DNA from: Desulfobacterales bacterium
GTDB taxonomy: Bacteria; Desulfobacterota; Desulfobacteria; Desulfobacterales; SpSt-501
Reading direction: 5' to 3'
Assembly (NCBI GenBank): GCA_025454275.1
Contig: JALOOS010000128.1
Location: forward strand, 1 to 8,620
DNA length: 8,620 nucleotides
Part shown: in pieces, positions 1 through 6,738 of the stretch
Position numbering within the stretch: the first letter of the stretch is position 1
Layout: each line of letters begins with the position of its first letter
Notes under the pieces: model-generated
Database searches by the model: none
What the model saw: the letters and a program-made list of their open reading frames with translations, nothing else
What the model was told of the DNA's origin: nothing
Program-made: the position numbers and the translations under genes

Positions 1-359
1 ACATCGCATTGAAGGGGATCACGGATCTGGAGCTGTTGCTGGAAGCCCTCCGCGAGATGGGGATTACCGGCGAAAGGTTGGTATCCGCCTCGGCGGCTCG
101 AGAACCCGGCCAGGTGTTGGTGCGAGCCTTCTGGGGAAGATACCCGGTGGGTTTCGTAAAAGACAAGAAGGGCGAAATCCGCGCAGTGGGGGATAATGAA
201 TCGCCGCTCATGCGGAGCGAGAGCCTGCAAAAGAAGATTCGCCAGCACTACAGCCTGGCGGCCGTGAAGCGGAAGGTGGTCGAAATGCGCTACCACGTGG
301 CCGAGGTCGAGGCCATGGAAGACGGGTCCATCCGCCTGGTGGCCCGGCAGTGGAGGTGA
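1..359 (+). CDS. DUF1257 (Ycf35-like) protein, 5' end outside window
   Basis: This is a small protein of the DUF1257 family, whose members in plastids and cyanobacteria are called Ycf35. No biochemical function is established for it. The family pattern is visible: an N-terminal stretch rich in D/E/L (ITDLELLLEALREMG), a middle part describing the domain core (GRYPVGFVKDKKGEIRAVGD), the segment LQKKIRQHYSLAAVKRK, and the typical ending DGSIRLVARQW. An in-frame TTG lies at 9, but the frame stays open to base 1 and reads (H)-I-A-L-K before ITDLELL. Family members usually begin MSH, so the true start is probably about 6 bases left of the window and the full protein would be about 121 residues. 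The stop codon at 357-359 overlaps the ribosome binding site of the next gene, so the two are very likely co-transcribed. The family call is from remembered motifs. Confidence 0.8.
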   Translation, partial: IALKGITDLELLLEALREMGITGERLVSASAAREPGQVLVRAFWGRYPVGFVKDKKGEIRAVGDNESPLMRSESLQKKIRQHYSLAAVKRKVVEMRYHVAEVEAMEDGSIRLVARQWR

Positions 360-364
360 GAGCG

Positions 365-559
365 ATGCAACGCACGGAATTGCACTTCACCATCGACGCG
401 GAGGGAAATATCTATTCCGTCGTGAAAGGCGCCAAAGGGGGCGGCTGCAAGCTGCTGATAGAGGAGGTCAAAAAACTCGGTCAGCCGATCCACGAATCCC
501 CCACCGGCGAGTTTTTCGAAAACGAGCAGGGTGTAACCATCCACACCAAAAGATGGTGA
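365..559 (+). CDS. DUF2997 family small protein
   Basis: This 64-residue protein resembles DUF2997, a family of unknown function. The N-terminal half reads as a short beta-hairpin (LHFTIDAEGNIYSVVKGAKG). It is followed by the family hallmark of a glycine run, a single cysteine and an amphipathic helix (GGGCKLLIEEVKKLG), then a polar tail. The frame is open from a GTG at 350, but ATG 365 is preferred because GGAGGTGA at 352-359 sits at a suitable distance and would otherwise lie inside the gene. It starts 5 bases after the stop of the DUF1257 gene. From memory, DUF1257 and DUF2997 genes are often neighbours, in some genomes with a ferredoxin or an AAA+ ATPase; neither partner is visible downstream here, but the upstream side is cut off. 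A link to cofactor or redox-protein assembly is conceivable and unproven. Confidence 0.75.
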   Translation: MQRTELHFTIDAEGNIYSVVKGAKGGGCKLLIEEVKKLGQPIHESPTGEFFENEQGVTIHTKRW

Positions 560-714
560 CGCGCAGTCTGGAGCGCGGTCTTGGCTGTCGGCGGCTTCCG
601 GTGTAACCGCTCCCGGCACCTGTCCCGCCAAAAATATCCCATCTGTTTACCGGTCAAGGCATTCCAACCCGGCAGCGGTTTTCCGAGCCCTTGCCCGCTC
701 CATTTTCCAGGTCA

Positions 715-743
715 TTGATCCCCCACCGCATTTCGGTTATTAT
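715..743 (+). promoter_or_regulatory. sigma-70-type promoter of the TRAP operon
   Basis: TTGATC (715-720) matches the -35 consensus at four of six positions, and TATTAT (738-743) matches the -10 consensus at five of six. The spacer is 17 bases, the optimum. The region from about 640 to 760 is more AT-rich than its surroundings. Transcription would start near 750 and leave an untranslated leader of about 85 bases before the binding-protein gene at 836. No operator or riboswitch fold is obvious in the leader. Confidence 0.6.
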
Positions 744-835
744 CCCCAATTGCTATCAGTAGCAGCGTTCGGAACCCTGCTCCCACCCTCAACTACGTGC
801 CTGCTCAGGGCGCGGCATGCCGAAAGGAGGAAAAG

Positions 836-1870
836 ATGAGCTCCTTCACTTTTCGGACCCACCCCACTATGGTTTTAACACTTGCAATAATCTTGTCGTT
901 TAGTTTGACTCCGGCCGGCGCCCAATCCCAGGCGCAGATTACCAACCTCAACATGGGCAGCACCACCTCCACCTCCGCCGTCTATGCCTGGTGCGTGGCC
1001 ACCGCCAACGTTATCAACAAGGCCAACGTCGGGCTCAACGTCACGGTGGTGGAGAGCGGGGCCGCCCTCGACAACTTGCGCAAGCTCAAGGAGGGGGTCT
1101 TCGATTTCGCGCTCTCGATCGACATCCCTTCCGCCATGCAGATGCACCAGGGGATCGACTCCTTCAAGGGCCAGCCATGGAAAGAGGTGCGGGTGCTCTT
1201 CATCCGCAACGTGACCGTCGACCGGCTCTATGCCCGCAAGGACGCCGGGGTGAAATCCTTTGCCGAGCTTTCCGGGAAGAAGTTCTCCCCGGGCATCCCC
1301 GGCGCCTCATCGACGGCCTATATGATGAAGTTCAACGAGGTGCTCAAGACGGGCATCAACTTCATCCCGGGCACCCTCAGCGACTCGATCGGCGCCCTCC
1401 AGACCAACCGCATCGTCGGCCTGCAGAAGACGAGCCCGGTGGCCGCCATCGACGCCTCGTTGATCGAGGTGAACCTCACCACCCCGATCACCGTCATCGG
1501 CTTCAGCCGGGAGGAGACCGAGAGGATCAAGGCCGTCTACCCCTACGTGCCGTTCATCGAGACCCCCAAGGGCGCCATCACCCAGATTCCCGAGGCGGGG
1601 CCGATGTTCGAGCTGGCCCCCATCGTCGGAGCCATGGCCTCCAAGGAGCTGCCCGAGAGCGTCGCCTACCGAATCGTCAAGTCCTACGTCGAAGGGCTGC
1701 CGGAGGTGGCCGCCGCCTATCCGGCCGTGAAGGGGTGGGATCCCGTCGCCGACCTGTTCAAGTACGTCCCGGAAGGCGCCGAGGTCCCGGCGCATGCGGG
1801 GCTGGTGAAATACGCCCGGGAAAGGGGCATCGAGGTGCCCAAACGCTTTCTACCCCCGGAGATGCGCTGA
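836..1870 (+). CDS. TAXI-type TRAP transporter solute-binding protein
   Basis: This is the periplasmic receptor of a tripartite ATP-independent periplasmic (TRAP) transporter of the TAXI subclass. It has 344 residues, a usual length for the family. Residues 1-29 form a signal peptide: a basic start, the hydrophobic core MVLTLAIILSFSL, and an AGA|Q cleavage site at 29/30. The mature part shows the TAXI pattern: a small-residue ligand loop GSTTSTSAVY (41-50), ESGAALDNLRKLKEGVFDFAL (73-93), and the hinge region YARKDAGVKSFAELSGKK followed by GIPGASST (about 132-160). ATG 836 is chosen because AAGGAGG at 824-830 precedes it with a 5-base gap and the signal peptide begins there; an in-frame GTG at 797 would only add unsupported residues. 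The fused permease follows 89 bases later, fixing the assignment. TAXI receptors for glutamate-like and other carboxylates are known, but the ligand here cannot be told. Confidence 0.93.
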   Translation: MSSFTFRTHPTMVLTLAIILSFSLTPAGAQSQAQITNLNMGSTTSTSAVYAWCVATANVINKANVGLNVTVVESGAALDNLRKLKEGVFDFALSIDIPSAMQMHQGIDSFKGQPWKEVRVLFIRNVTVDRLYARKDAGVKSFAELSGKKFSPGIPGASSTAYMMKFNEVLKTGINFIPGTLSDSIGALQTNRIVGLQKTSPVAAIDASLIEVNLTTPITVIGFSREETERIKAVYPYVPFIETPKGAITQIPEAGPMFELAPIVGAMASKELPESVAYRIVKSYVEGLPEVAAAYPAVKGWDPVADLFKYVPEGAEVPAHAGLVKYARERGIEVPKRFLPPEMR

Positions 1871-1910
1871 GCCGTTAGCCTTCGCAGACGCACAGGCCGC
1901 TCAACCGGCC

Positions 1911-1939
1911 GGGGCCTCTCCGCCGGGGGCTCCGGCCCC
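1911..1939 (+). other. possible intercistronic stem-loop between receptor and permease
   Basis: GGGGCC (1911-1916) can pair with GGCCCC (1934-1939), and a smaller CCGG/CCGG stem can form in the loop. The structure lies in the 89-base gap between the binding-protein and permease genes and has no T-run after it, so it is not a classical terminator. In transporter operons such structures often stabilise the upstream receptor mRNA so that the receptor is made in excess. That role is inferred. The region is so GC-rich that pairing by chance is likely. Confidence 0.3.
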
Positions 1940-1959
1940 ACCGCCACACAGGGGGGCGC

Positions 1960-3849
1960 ATGCTGCCTGAGAGGGGTTTCACCCGGAACAACGTGCTTTT
2001 CGTTGGCGGCCTGCTCTTTGCCTTTTTTCAGCTGGTCGTCCCCGTCTTCCTCCACCTCATCGAAATCCAGCTGCGCGCGGTCCATGTGCTGATCGGGGTG
2101 TCGCTCGCTTTCCTGGCCTACCCGGCGGGGAAGAGCGCCGCCGGCCGGCGCCTGACCCTCTGGGACGGGTTTCTCGTCGCGGTCATCGTCGCGAGCAACC
2201 TCAACATCCTGCTCAAGGCGATGGACATCTACTACCAGCCGGGGACGGCCGGCGACCTCGACCTCATCCTGGGCGCCGCCATGTTCGTCCTGGTTCTGGA
2301 GTCGGCGCGGCGCACCATGGGCCTCACCGTACTGCTGCTCCTGCTCGCGCTCGTGGCCTACATCTTTCTGGCCCCCTGGTTCCCCGGCATCTGGCAGATG
2401 AAGCGGCTGTCATGGAACTTTCTCATCAACTCGATTTACTTCTCCCCGCGCGGGATCTACGGCAGCGTCACGGGGATGTCGGCCACCTTCATCTCGATGT
2501 TCGTCCTTTTCGGCGCGGTGCTCTCGGTGACCGGGGCCGGGCGCACCTTCATCGACATCGCGCTCGCCCTGACCGGGCGTTTCACCGGCGGTCCGGCCAA
2601 GACGGCCATCGTGGCGAGCACCCTGTTCGGCAGCATTTCGGGCAGCGCCGTGGCCAACGTGATGGTGACGGGCAACTACACGATCCCGCTGATGAAGAAA
2701 AACGGCTACGAGCCGGAGTTCGCTGGGGCGGTCGAATCGATCGCCTCGACTTGCGGAGGTGTGACCCCGCCCATCATGAGCATCACGGCCTTCATGATGG
2801 CCGAGTTTCTGAACATCTCCTACCTGCACATCATCGGCTATGCCCTCATCCCCTGCATCCTGGCCTACAGCGGGATCTTCGCCGGGGTGCATTTTCGCAC
2901 CCTGCGTTTGGGTCTGCTGGCGCTGCCGCGCGAGGAGATCCCCCGCTGGCGCGACATTTTGACGTTCCAGAAACTCTCCGGGTTCCTGGTGCCCACCCTG
3001 ACCCTGCTGGTGATGATCGGTCTCGGCTACCCGCTGACGGAGGCGGGCTTCTACGCCTCGGCGGCCGCGCTGGCGATCTACGCGATCAACCACCTGCGCA
3101 CCCTGGGGCCAAGGGGGATGCTCGCGGCCGTCATCGATGCCCTCAGCGCGGGCGGCATGGACATCGTGCGTCTGGTCCCGATCCTGGTCTCCATGAGCGT
3201 TCTGGTCAACCTGATCGGGATCACGGGCCTCGCCCCCAAGATCAGTGCGGTGATCCTGGACATCGGCGTAGAGAACCTTTACCTCTCGCTTCTGATTGCG
3301 GCCGCCATGCCGCTTCTGCTCGGGACGGCGCTTCCGGTGGTCCCGACCTACCTGCTTTCGATATCCATCCTGACCCCGGCGTTGATGAAGCTCGGGGTGG
3401 ACATCGTGGCCGCCCATCTGTTCTTCATCTACTACGGGGTGCTCGGTGCCATCACCCCGCCTACATGCGAAGCGGCGGTGGTGGCCGCCGGCATCGCCAA
3501 GGGCGACTGGGGGCGCACCGCGAACTACGCCATGCGTCTGGGGGCGGTGGCGTTCTGCCTGCCCTATTTCATGGTCCTGCATCCGGCCCTGGTCGCCCGG
3601 GACGCGCCGGCCGAGGTGGCGCTCGCCTTCGTCACCGGAGTTGCCGGGGCGGTGACCATGGCCTACGGGTTCTTCGGCGGCGCGGCCGGCCGCATGCGCT
3701 GGCTGCTGCGCCTGATGTTCTGCGCCGGGGGGGTCATGATGCTCTTCCCGGATCTGAGTGTTACCCTTATGGGCGTTGCGCTTACCGCGGCGAGCGCCCT
3801 GCTGCAGCGGGCGGTCCGGACGCCGCCCGCCGCACCCGCGGCACGATAG
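1960..3849 (+). CDS. TRAP transporter permease, fused 4TM/12TM (DctQM-type, TAXI class)
   Basis: This is the integral membrane part of the TRAP transporter, with the small (DctQ-like) and large (DctM-like) subunits fused in one chain of 629 residues, as is usual for TAXI systems. It would import the receptor-delivered solute using an ion gradient. The N-terminal quarter holds about four hydrophobic segments. The large domain then carries two related signatures: GSISGSAVANVMVTGNYTIP (224-243) with STCGGVTPPIM (263-273), and later GTALPVVPTYLL with AAHLFFIYYGVLGAITPP (ending near 501). The paired TPP motifs mark the two inverted-repeat halves of the transport core. Extra hydrophobic segments at the C-terminus are typical of the fused type. 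ATG 1960 has only a G-run (1951-1956) as ribosome binding site, so translation may be modest. The next gene begins 11 bases after the stop. Confidence 0.95.
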   Translation: MLPERGFTRNNVLFVGGLLFAFFQLVVPVFLHLIEIQLRAVHVLIGVSLAFLAYPAGKSAAGRRLTLWDGFLVAVIVASNLNILLKAMDIYYQPGTAGDLDLILGAAMFVLVLESARRTMGLTVLLLLLALVAYIFLAPWFPGIWQMKRLSWNFLINSIYFSPRGIYGSVTGMSATFISMFVLFGAVLSVTGAGRTFIDIALALTGRFTGGPAKTAIVASTLFGSISGSAVANVMVTGNYTIPLMKKNGYEPEFAGAVESIASTCGGVTPPIMSITAFMMAEFLNISYLHIIGYALIPCILAYSGIFAGVHFRTLRLGLLALPREEIPRWRDILTFQKLSGFLVPTLTLLVMIGLGYPLTEAGFYASAAALAIYAINHLRTLGPRGMLAAVIDALSAGGMDIVRLVPILVSMSVLVNLIGITGLAPKISAVILDIGVENLYLSLLIAAAMPLLLGTALPVVPTYLLSISILTPALMKLGVDIVAAHLFFIYYGVLGAITPPTCEAAVVAAGIAKGDWGRTANYAMRLGAVAFCLPYFMVLHPALVARDAPAEVALAFVTGVAGAVTMAYGFFGGAAGRMRWLLRLMFCAGGVMMLFPDLSVTLMGVALTAASALLQRAVRTPPAAPAAR

Positions 3850-3860
3850 GAGGGAGACCC

Positions 3861-5246
3861 ATGCCAAAGCAGTCCCTGCGCATTATCTGCCCAAACGGCC
3901 ACCTCGGCTTCGCCCCTACCAAGGAGGAGAGCTTTCGGATCGGGGCGGAGACCCGGCCCGACTACTACTGCTGCGATTCGGGCAGCGACGACATCGGCCC
4001 GGGCCCCCTCGGCAGCGACACCTGCGTCAGCCCCTACGCCTGGCAGAAGCACGACCTCGAGCTCATGCTGCTTGCCGCCCGGCGCCAGGGGGTGCCCATG
4101 ATGATCGGCTCCTCGGGGGATACCGGGACGAACAGCCGGGTCGCCATGTATGTCGAGATGATCCGCGATCTCGCCCGCACCCACCGCCTGCCGCCCTTCA
4201 AGCTCGCGACCTTCACCTCGGAGGTCCCGAAGGAGGAGATCCGGCGTCGCATGCAGGCGGGCGATGTCGTGGAGGGCCTCGACGAGCGCCCGCCGCTCTC
4301 CTTTGAGGAACTCGATAAAACCGACCGCATCGTCGCCATGGCGGGGGTCCACCCCTTCATGCGGGCGCTCGAAGCCGGCGCGGATGTGATCATCGGCGGG
4401 CGCAGCAGCGATGCGGCCATCTTCGCCGCCGCCGCCCTGCACGAGGGGTTTCCCGAACACCACGCCTATTACCTGGGCAAGGTCCTCGAGTGCGCCTCCT
4501 TCTGCGCCGAGCCCTACATGGCCAAGGAGTCGGTCATCGGCACCATCACCCGCGACGACGTGACGGTGACGGCGATGCACCCGGCGCAGCGCTGCACCGT
4601 GGCCTCGGTGGCGGGGCACGCCATGTACGAGCGCGCCAACGCCTACTACGAGCATTTTGCCGGCGGCACCCTGGACATGACCCACTGCCGCTACGAGCAG
4701 GTGGACGAAAAGAGCACGCGCGTGACGGGCCAGCAGTTTCACCCCACCCGGGGTCGGATCAAGGTCAAGCTCGAGGGCTCGGGCAAGGTGGGCGAGCGCT
4801 TCATCGGCATCGTGGGCATCCGCGACCCGTACACCATCCGCCACATCGACCAGGTGATCGGCTGGGCCCGCAGCCAGGTCGAGGAGCGCCTCGCCGGTAA
4901 ACCCTACCAGCTGCACTACACGATCTACGGGAAGAACGGCGTCATGGGCGATCTCGAGCCGGTGCAGGAGATCCGCTCGCACGAACTGGGTGTAGTGGTC
5001 GAGGGGATCGCTCCCACCCGGGAGCTGGCCGAGGAGGTGGCCCTGATCGGCTCCCGGCAGATTTTTTATGCCCGGCTGCCCGAGGTCAAGGGTACGGCCG
5101 GGACGGCGGCCTTCATCGTGGACGGGGTGCTCCCGGCTCCGGCGGCCTACCTGTGGACCCTGAACCACGTTCTGCCGGTGGACGATCCGATGGAGCTGTT
5201 CACCCTGAACGAGTTGATGATCACCGATGGGGAGGCGGGGCGATGA
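3861..5246 (+). CDS. AtuA-like (DUF1446-type) protein, probable catabolic enzyme
   Basis: This 461-residue cytoplasmic protein has no signal peptide or membrane segment. It resembles the AtuA/DUF1446 family, named for acyclic terpene utilisation in Pseudomonas; the biochemical reaction is not established. Conserved-looking blocks are CPNGHLGFAPTKEESF (10-25), a CDSGSDDIGPGPLGSD block (38-53), WQKHDLELML, IGSSGDTGTN (82-91), and IIGGRSSDAAIFAAAAL (from about 177). These glycine/aspartate-rich loops suggest a nucleotide, CoA or sugar-like ligand site, but that is inference. ATG 3861 is preferred because GGAGGG at 3849-3854 precedes it. The open frame runs much further upstream only because it shadows the permease gene. 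The stop overlaps the start of the DUF4387 gene (ATGA), implying coupled translation and probably a physical complex. Placement directly behind the TRAP genes suggests that it acts on the imported solute. Confidence 0.75.
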   Translation: MPKQSLRIICPNGHLGFAPTKEESFRIGAETRPDYYCCDSGSDDIGPGPLGSDTCVSPYAWQKHDLELMLLAARRQGVPMMIGSSGDTGTNSRVAMYVEMIRDLARTHRLPPFKLATFTSEVPKEEIRRRMQAGDVVEGLDERPPLSFEELDKTDRIVAMAGVHPFMRALEAGADVIIGGRSSDAAIFAAAALHEGFPEHHAYYLGKVLECASFCAEPYMAKESVIGTITRDDVTVTAMHPAQRCTVASVAGHAMYERANAYYEHFAGGTLDMTHCRYEQVDEKSTRVTGQQFHPTRGRIKVKLEGSGKVGERFIGIVGIRDPYTIRHIDQVIGWARSQVEERLAGKPYQLHYTIYGKNGVMGDLEPVQEIRSHELGVVVEGIAPTRELAEEVALIGSRQIFYARLPEVKGTAGTAAFIVDGVLPAPAAYLWTLNHVLPVDDPMELFTLNELMITDGEAGR

Positions 5247-5566
5247 AAACCAAACCCCTGGCCGAGCTGGCCAAAACGATCCGCAGCAAGAACGCCGGCA
5301 CCGACAAGATCACCTTCGACATCATTTTCCGCGAAAAGGAGAACTACGAGCTGGTGAAAAAAAGCGGGGTGCTGACGCGCCGGACGGTGGCGGCGCTCTT
5401 CAACATCCCGGATGAGCGCATCAGCGATTTTTTGGAGTTCGACCCGGCCTACGCGATCAAGTTCACGATCCGCCGCCGGAGGCCGAGCGGCAGCCCGGGG
5501 GAGACCGACATCTTCGGCTGCCAGCAGTACCCGCCGCTTCTCGCGATCGAGGTGCCCGTGCCCTGA
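5243..5566 (+). CDS. DUF4387 family protein, partner of the AtuA-like protein
   Basis: This 107-residue protein matches the DUF4387 family, of unknown function, which is commonly encoded next to AtuA-type genes. Recognisable blocks are LAELAKTIRSKNAG (6-19), ITFDIIF (23-29), SGVLTRRTVAALFNIP (41-56), and the C-terminal FDPAYAIKFTI (66-76) followed by RPSGSPGETDIFGCQQYPPLL (80-100). The start at 5243 overlaps the previous stop codon (ATGA), and GGAGGCGGGG at 5231-5240 provides a ribosome binding site; this start also removes 30 residues of shadow frame. Equal expression with the AtuA-like protein is expected. It may be the detached counterpart of the small C-terminal domain found in longer AtuA proteins. 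It is the last gene of the TRAP operon, and no convincing terminator follows. Confidence 0.85.
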   Translation: MKTKPLAELAKTIRSKNAGTDKITFDIIFREKENYELVKKSGVLTRRTVAALFNIPDERISDFLEFDPAYAIKFTIRRRRPSGSPGETDIFGCQQYPPLLAIEVPVP

Positions 5567-5604
5567 GAGCGGGTTAAACGGAATACGGCCGTGACTTCGA
5601 GCGG

Positions 5605-5632
5605 TTGACCTTGCCGATGCCCATGCTATACT
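5605..5632 (+). promoter_or_regulatory. extended -10 promoter of the peroxiredoxin gene
   Basis: TTGACC (5605-5610) matches the -35 consensus at five of six positions, and TATACT (5627-5632) matches the -10 at five of six. The spacer is 16 bases. TGC immediately before the -10 (5624-5626) gives the extended -10 motif. This is the best promoter in the window. Transcription would start near 5639, about 85 bases before ATG 5724, so the peroxiredoxin is probably a separate unit from the TRAP operon. Confidence 0.7.
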
Positions 5633-5723
5633 GGAGCACTCGCCAATCATCAAGCGGGCGTGAGGAGCTCTCCGCTGGCGCTGCTGCAGAGGCGGCGCGG
5701 CGGGCTTTCAAAGGAGGTTCGAA

Positions 5724-6251
5724 ATGAAGAGGATCGTGGCGGCCGCAGGCATGGTCATCCTGCTACTCGCGGTCGGCCTTCCGGCCGGTGCGCAGAGTTT
5801 GAAAGATGCGGACTTCACGCTGCCCTCGATTTCCGGGGAAAAGATCCGCCTGAGCCAGTTCCGGGGAAAAAAGAATGTCATGATTTCATTCGTCCCGGCG
5901 GCCTTCACCCCGGTCTGCTCCGACCAGTGGCCGGGTTACAACCTGGCCCGCGGCCTTTTTGAATCTCACGATGCGGTCATTCTCGGCATCACGGTCGACA
6001 GCATCCCGGCGCTCCATGCCTGGACGCGGCAGATGGGGCCCGAGCTCTGGTTTCCGGTTCTGTCGGATTTCTGGCCCCATGGGGAGGTCGCTTCGAAATT
6101 CGGCCTGCTGCGCTCGGACGGGGTCTCCGAGCGGGCGTTGATCTTCATCGACAAGGAGGGGATCATCCGGGAGATCCTGGTGTCCGACATCAACAAGCGG
6201 CCCGATCTCGAATCCTGCTCGGTCGCCCTTGATAAGCTGACCCCGAAATGA
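5724..6251 (+). CDS. exported peroxiredoxin (AhpC/TSA-type redoxin)
   Basis: This 175-residue protein is a thiol peroxidase of the peroxiredoxin superfamily, which reduces hydrogen peroxide or organic peroxides. Residues 1-23 form a signal peptide (MKR, hydrophobic core, AGA|Q cleavage) with no lipobox cysteine, so it should be periplasmic. The thioredoxin-fold core starts at DFTLPSISGEKIRLSQFRGKK. The catalytic motif P58-x3-T62-x2-C65 (PAAFTPVC) is complete, and R137 in SERALIFID is the likely active-site arginine. The only other cysteine is C165, ten residues from the end. It could be the resolving cysteine, but its context (DLESCSVAL) is unlike the usual 2-Cys ending, so a 1-Cys mechanism is equally possible. 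AAGGAGG at 5711-5717 supports ATG 5724. It stands alone behind its own promoter. In a mainly anaerobic host it would protect envelope proteins during oxygen exposure. Confidence 0.92.
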   Translation: MKRIVAAAGMVILLLAVGLPAGAQSLKDADFTLPSISGEKIRLSQFRGKKNVMISFVPAAFTPVCSDQWPGYNLARGLFESHDAVILGITVDSIPALHAWTRQMGPELWFPVLSDFWPHGEVASKFGLLRSDGVSERALIFIDKEGIIREILVSDINKRPDLESCSVALDKLTPK

Positions 6252-6315
6252 GGGCGGCGCGGGAGTTCAACTGCCCGGCAGCTGTGTCGAGACGCCGCCG
6301 CGGCCGCCGACTCAA

Positions 6316-6442
6316 TAGCGTTGCACGCCGCCTGCGCCGGCGGTTTGTCGGCAAGTAAGTTTAGATTTGTGGGAGTGGCTTCCAGCCACGATCCGATCGC
6401 GGCAAGATGCCGCTCCCACAGAAAAAAAGCCTAACTTATTTG
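6316..6442 (+). repeat. REP/REPIN-like palindromic element, copy 1
   Basis: This non-coding element is repeated as a direct copy at 8391-8524. From left to right it holds TAGCGTTGCA; a small GC hairpin (CCGCC...GGCGG, 6330-6345); an AAGTAAGTT arm (6353-6361); GTGGGAG (6369-6375) leading into hairpin 1 (GTGGCT-TCC-AGCCAC, 6375-6389); then hairpin 2 (GCGGCA-AGA-TGCCGC, 6399-6413) closing with CTCCCAC (6413-6419); and an AACTTATTT arm (6434-6442). The two hairpins are inverted copies of one REP-like unit, and the GTGGGAG/CTCCCAC ends can pair over the whole structure. The outer AAGTAAGTT and AACTTATTT arms are also imperfect inverted repeats. No transposase is encoded here. Mobilisation by a distant REP-associated tyrosine transposase is a hypothesis. 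Confidence 0.82.
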
Positions 6443-6474
6443 GAATGAAATGTGTCGCTCGCATCAACCTTAAT

Positions 6475-6484
6475 GGAGGTGATC
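6475..6484 (+). promoter_or_regulatory. near-perfect Shine-Dalgarno sequence
   Basis: GGAGGTGATC is complementary over ten bases to the usual bacterial 16S rRNA 3' end, far more than the four to six bases found at most genes here. It directly precedes ATG 6486. This fixes the start of the small PxxKW-type gene and suggests it is translated strongly, unusual for such a small protein of unknown role. Confidence 0.75.
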
Positions 6485-6485
6485 T

Positions 6486-6692
6486 ATGGCGAAAACCCCG
6501 CCCGGCAAGAACCCCATCGTCGATCAATGCCTCGGCTGCGAGAACATCGAAGGTGAGTTCTGCCGCATCTGGGCGGTGCCGGCTGCCAAGTGGCGGCTCG
6601 GGCCCTGCCCCTCGGCCACCCACGTCAGAATAGATACAAAAGAGCCGGCGGAGAAAGTCCGGGTCGGGCAACAGAAGCAGAAGAAAAAGTAG
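6486..6692 (+). CDS. PxxKW family cysteine-rich small protein
   Basis: This 68-residue protein matches a small cysteine-rich family recognised by its PxxKW motif, here PAAKW (32-36). Four cysteines (C15-x2-C18, C26 and C41) and H46 in the CPSATHV ending could bind a metal such as zinc or an iron-sulfur cluster, but nothing in the sequence proves this. The function is unknown. It has no signal peptide, so it should be cytoplasmic. The C-terminus is a lysine/glutamine-rich tail (VGQQKQKKK) that may be disordered or contact nucleic acid or acidic partners. The start is well fixed by an exceptionally strong ribosome binding site. It lies 33 bases past the first REP-like element's ribosome-binding side and 46 bases before the DUF1846 gene, so the two genes may be co-transcribed. 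No clear promoter is visible between the REP-like element and the start. Confidence 0.8.
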   Translation: MAKTPPGKNPIVDQCLGCENIEGEFCRIWAVPAAKWRLGPCPSATHVRIDTKEPAEKVRVGQQKQKKK

Positions 6693-6738
6693 GGCCGGCC
6701 GTGTCGGACCGCCTGCCGACGGCTGCGAGGATCGTGGC

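Noticed and set aside
530..608. Nine-base direct repeat GGTGTAACC at 530-538 and 600-608
   Set aside because: It is short, has only two copies, one of them inside the DUF2997 coding region, and shows no wider similarity around it.
797..835. Earlier GTG start for the TAXI receptor
   Set aside because: It would put 13 residues before a normal signal peptide and the Shine-Dalgarno AAGGAGG would lie inside the gene.
2412..3860. In-frame upstream extension of the AtuA-like protein by 483 codons
   Set aside because: The extension is an out-of-frame reading of the permease gene. A good ribosome binding site and the family N-terminus point to ATG 3861.
2410..3867. Long open frame of 485 codons on the minus strand opposite the TRAP permease
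   Set aside because: Its composition is dominated by R, G, H, D and E, with no recognisable domain. It is a by-product of high GC at third positions of the permease gene, whose motifs are unmistakable.
5660..5962. Overlapping 100-codon frame across the peroxiredoxin start
   Set aside because: It reads the peroxiredoxin gene in the wrong frame and has no family motif; the redoxin frame has the ribosome binding site and signal peptide.
6253..6299. Terminator after the peroxiredoxin gene (GGCGGCG/CGCCGCC stem)
   Set aside because: The stem is only 7 bp over a 33-base loop, lies in very GC-rich DNA and has no T-run; chance pairing is likely.
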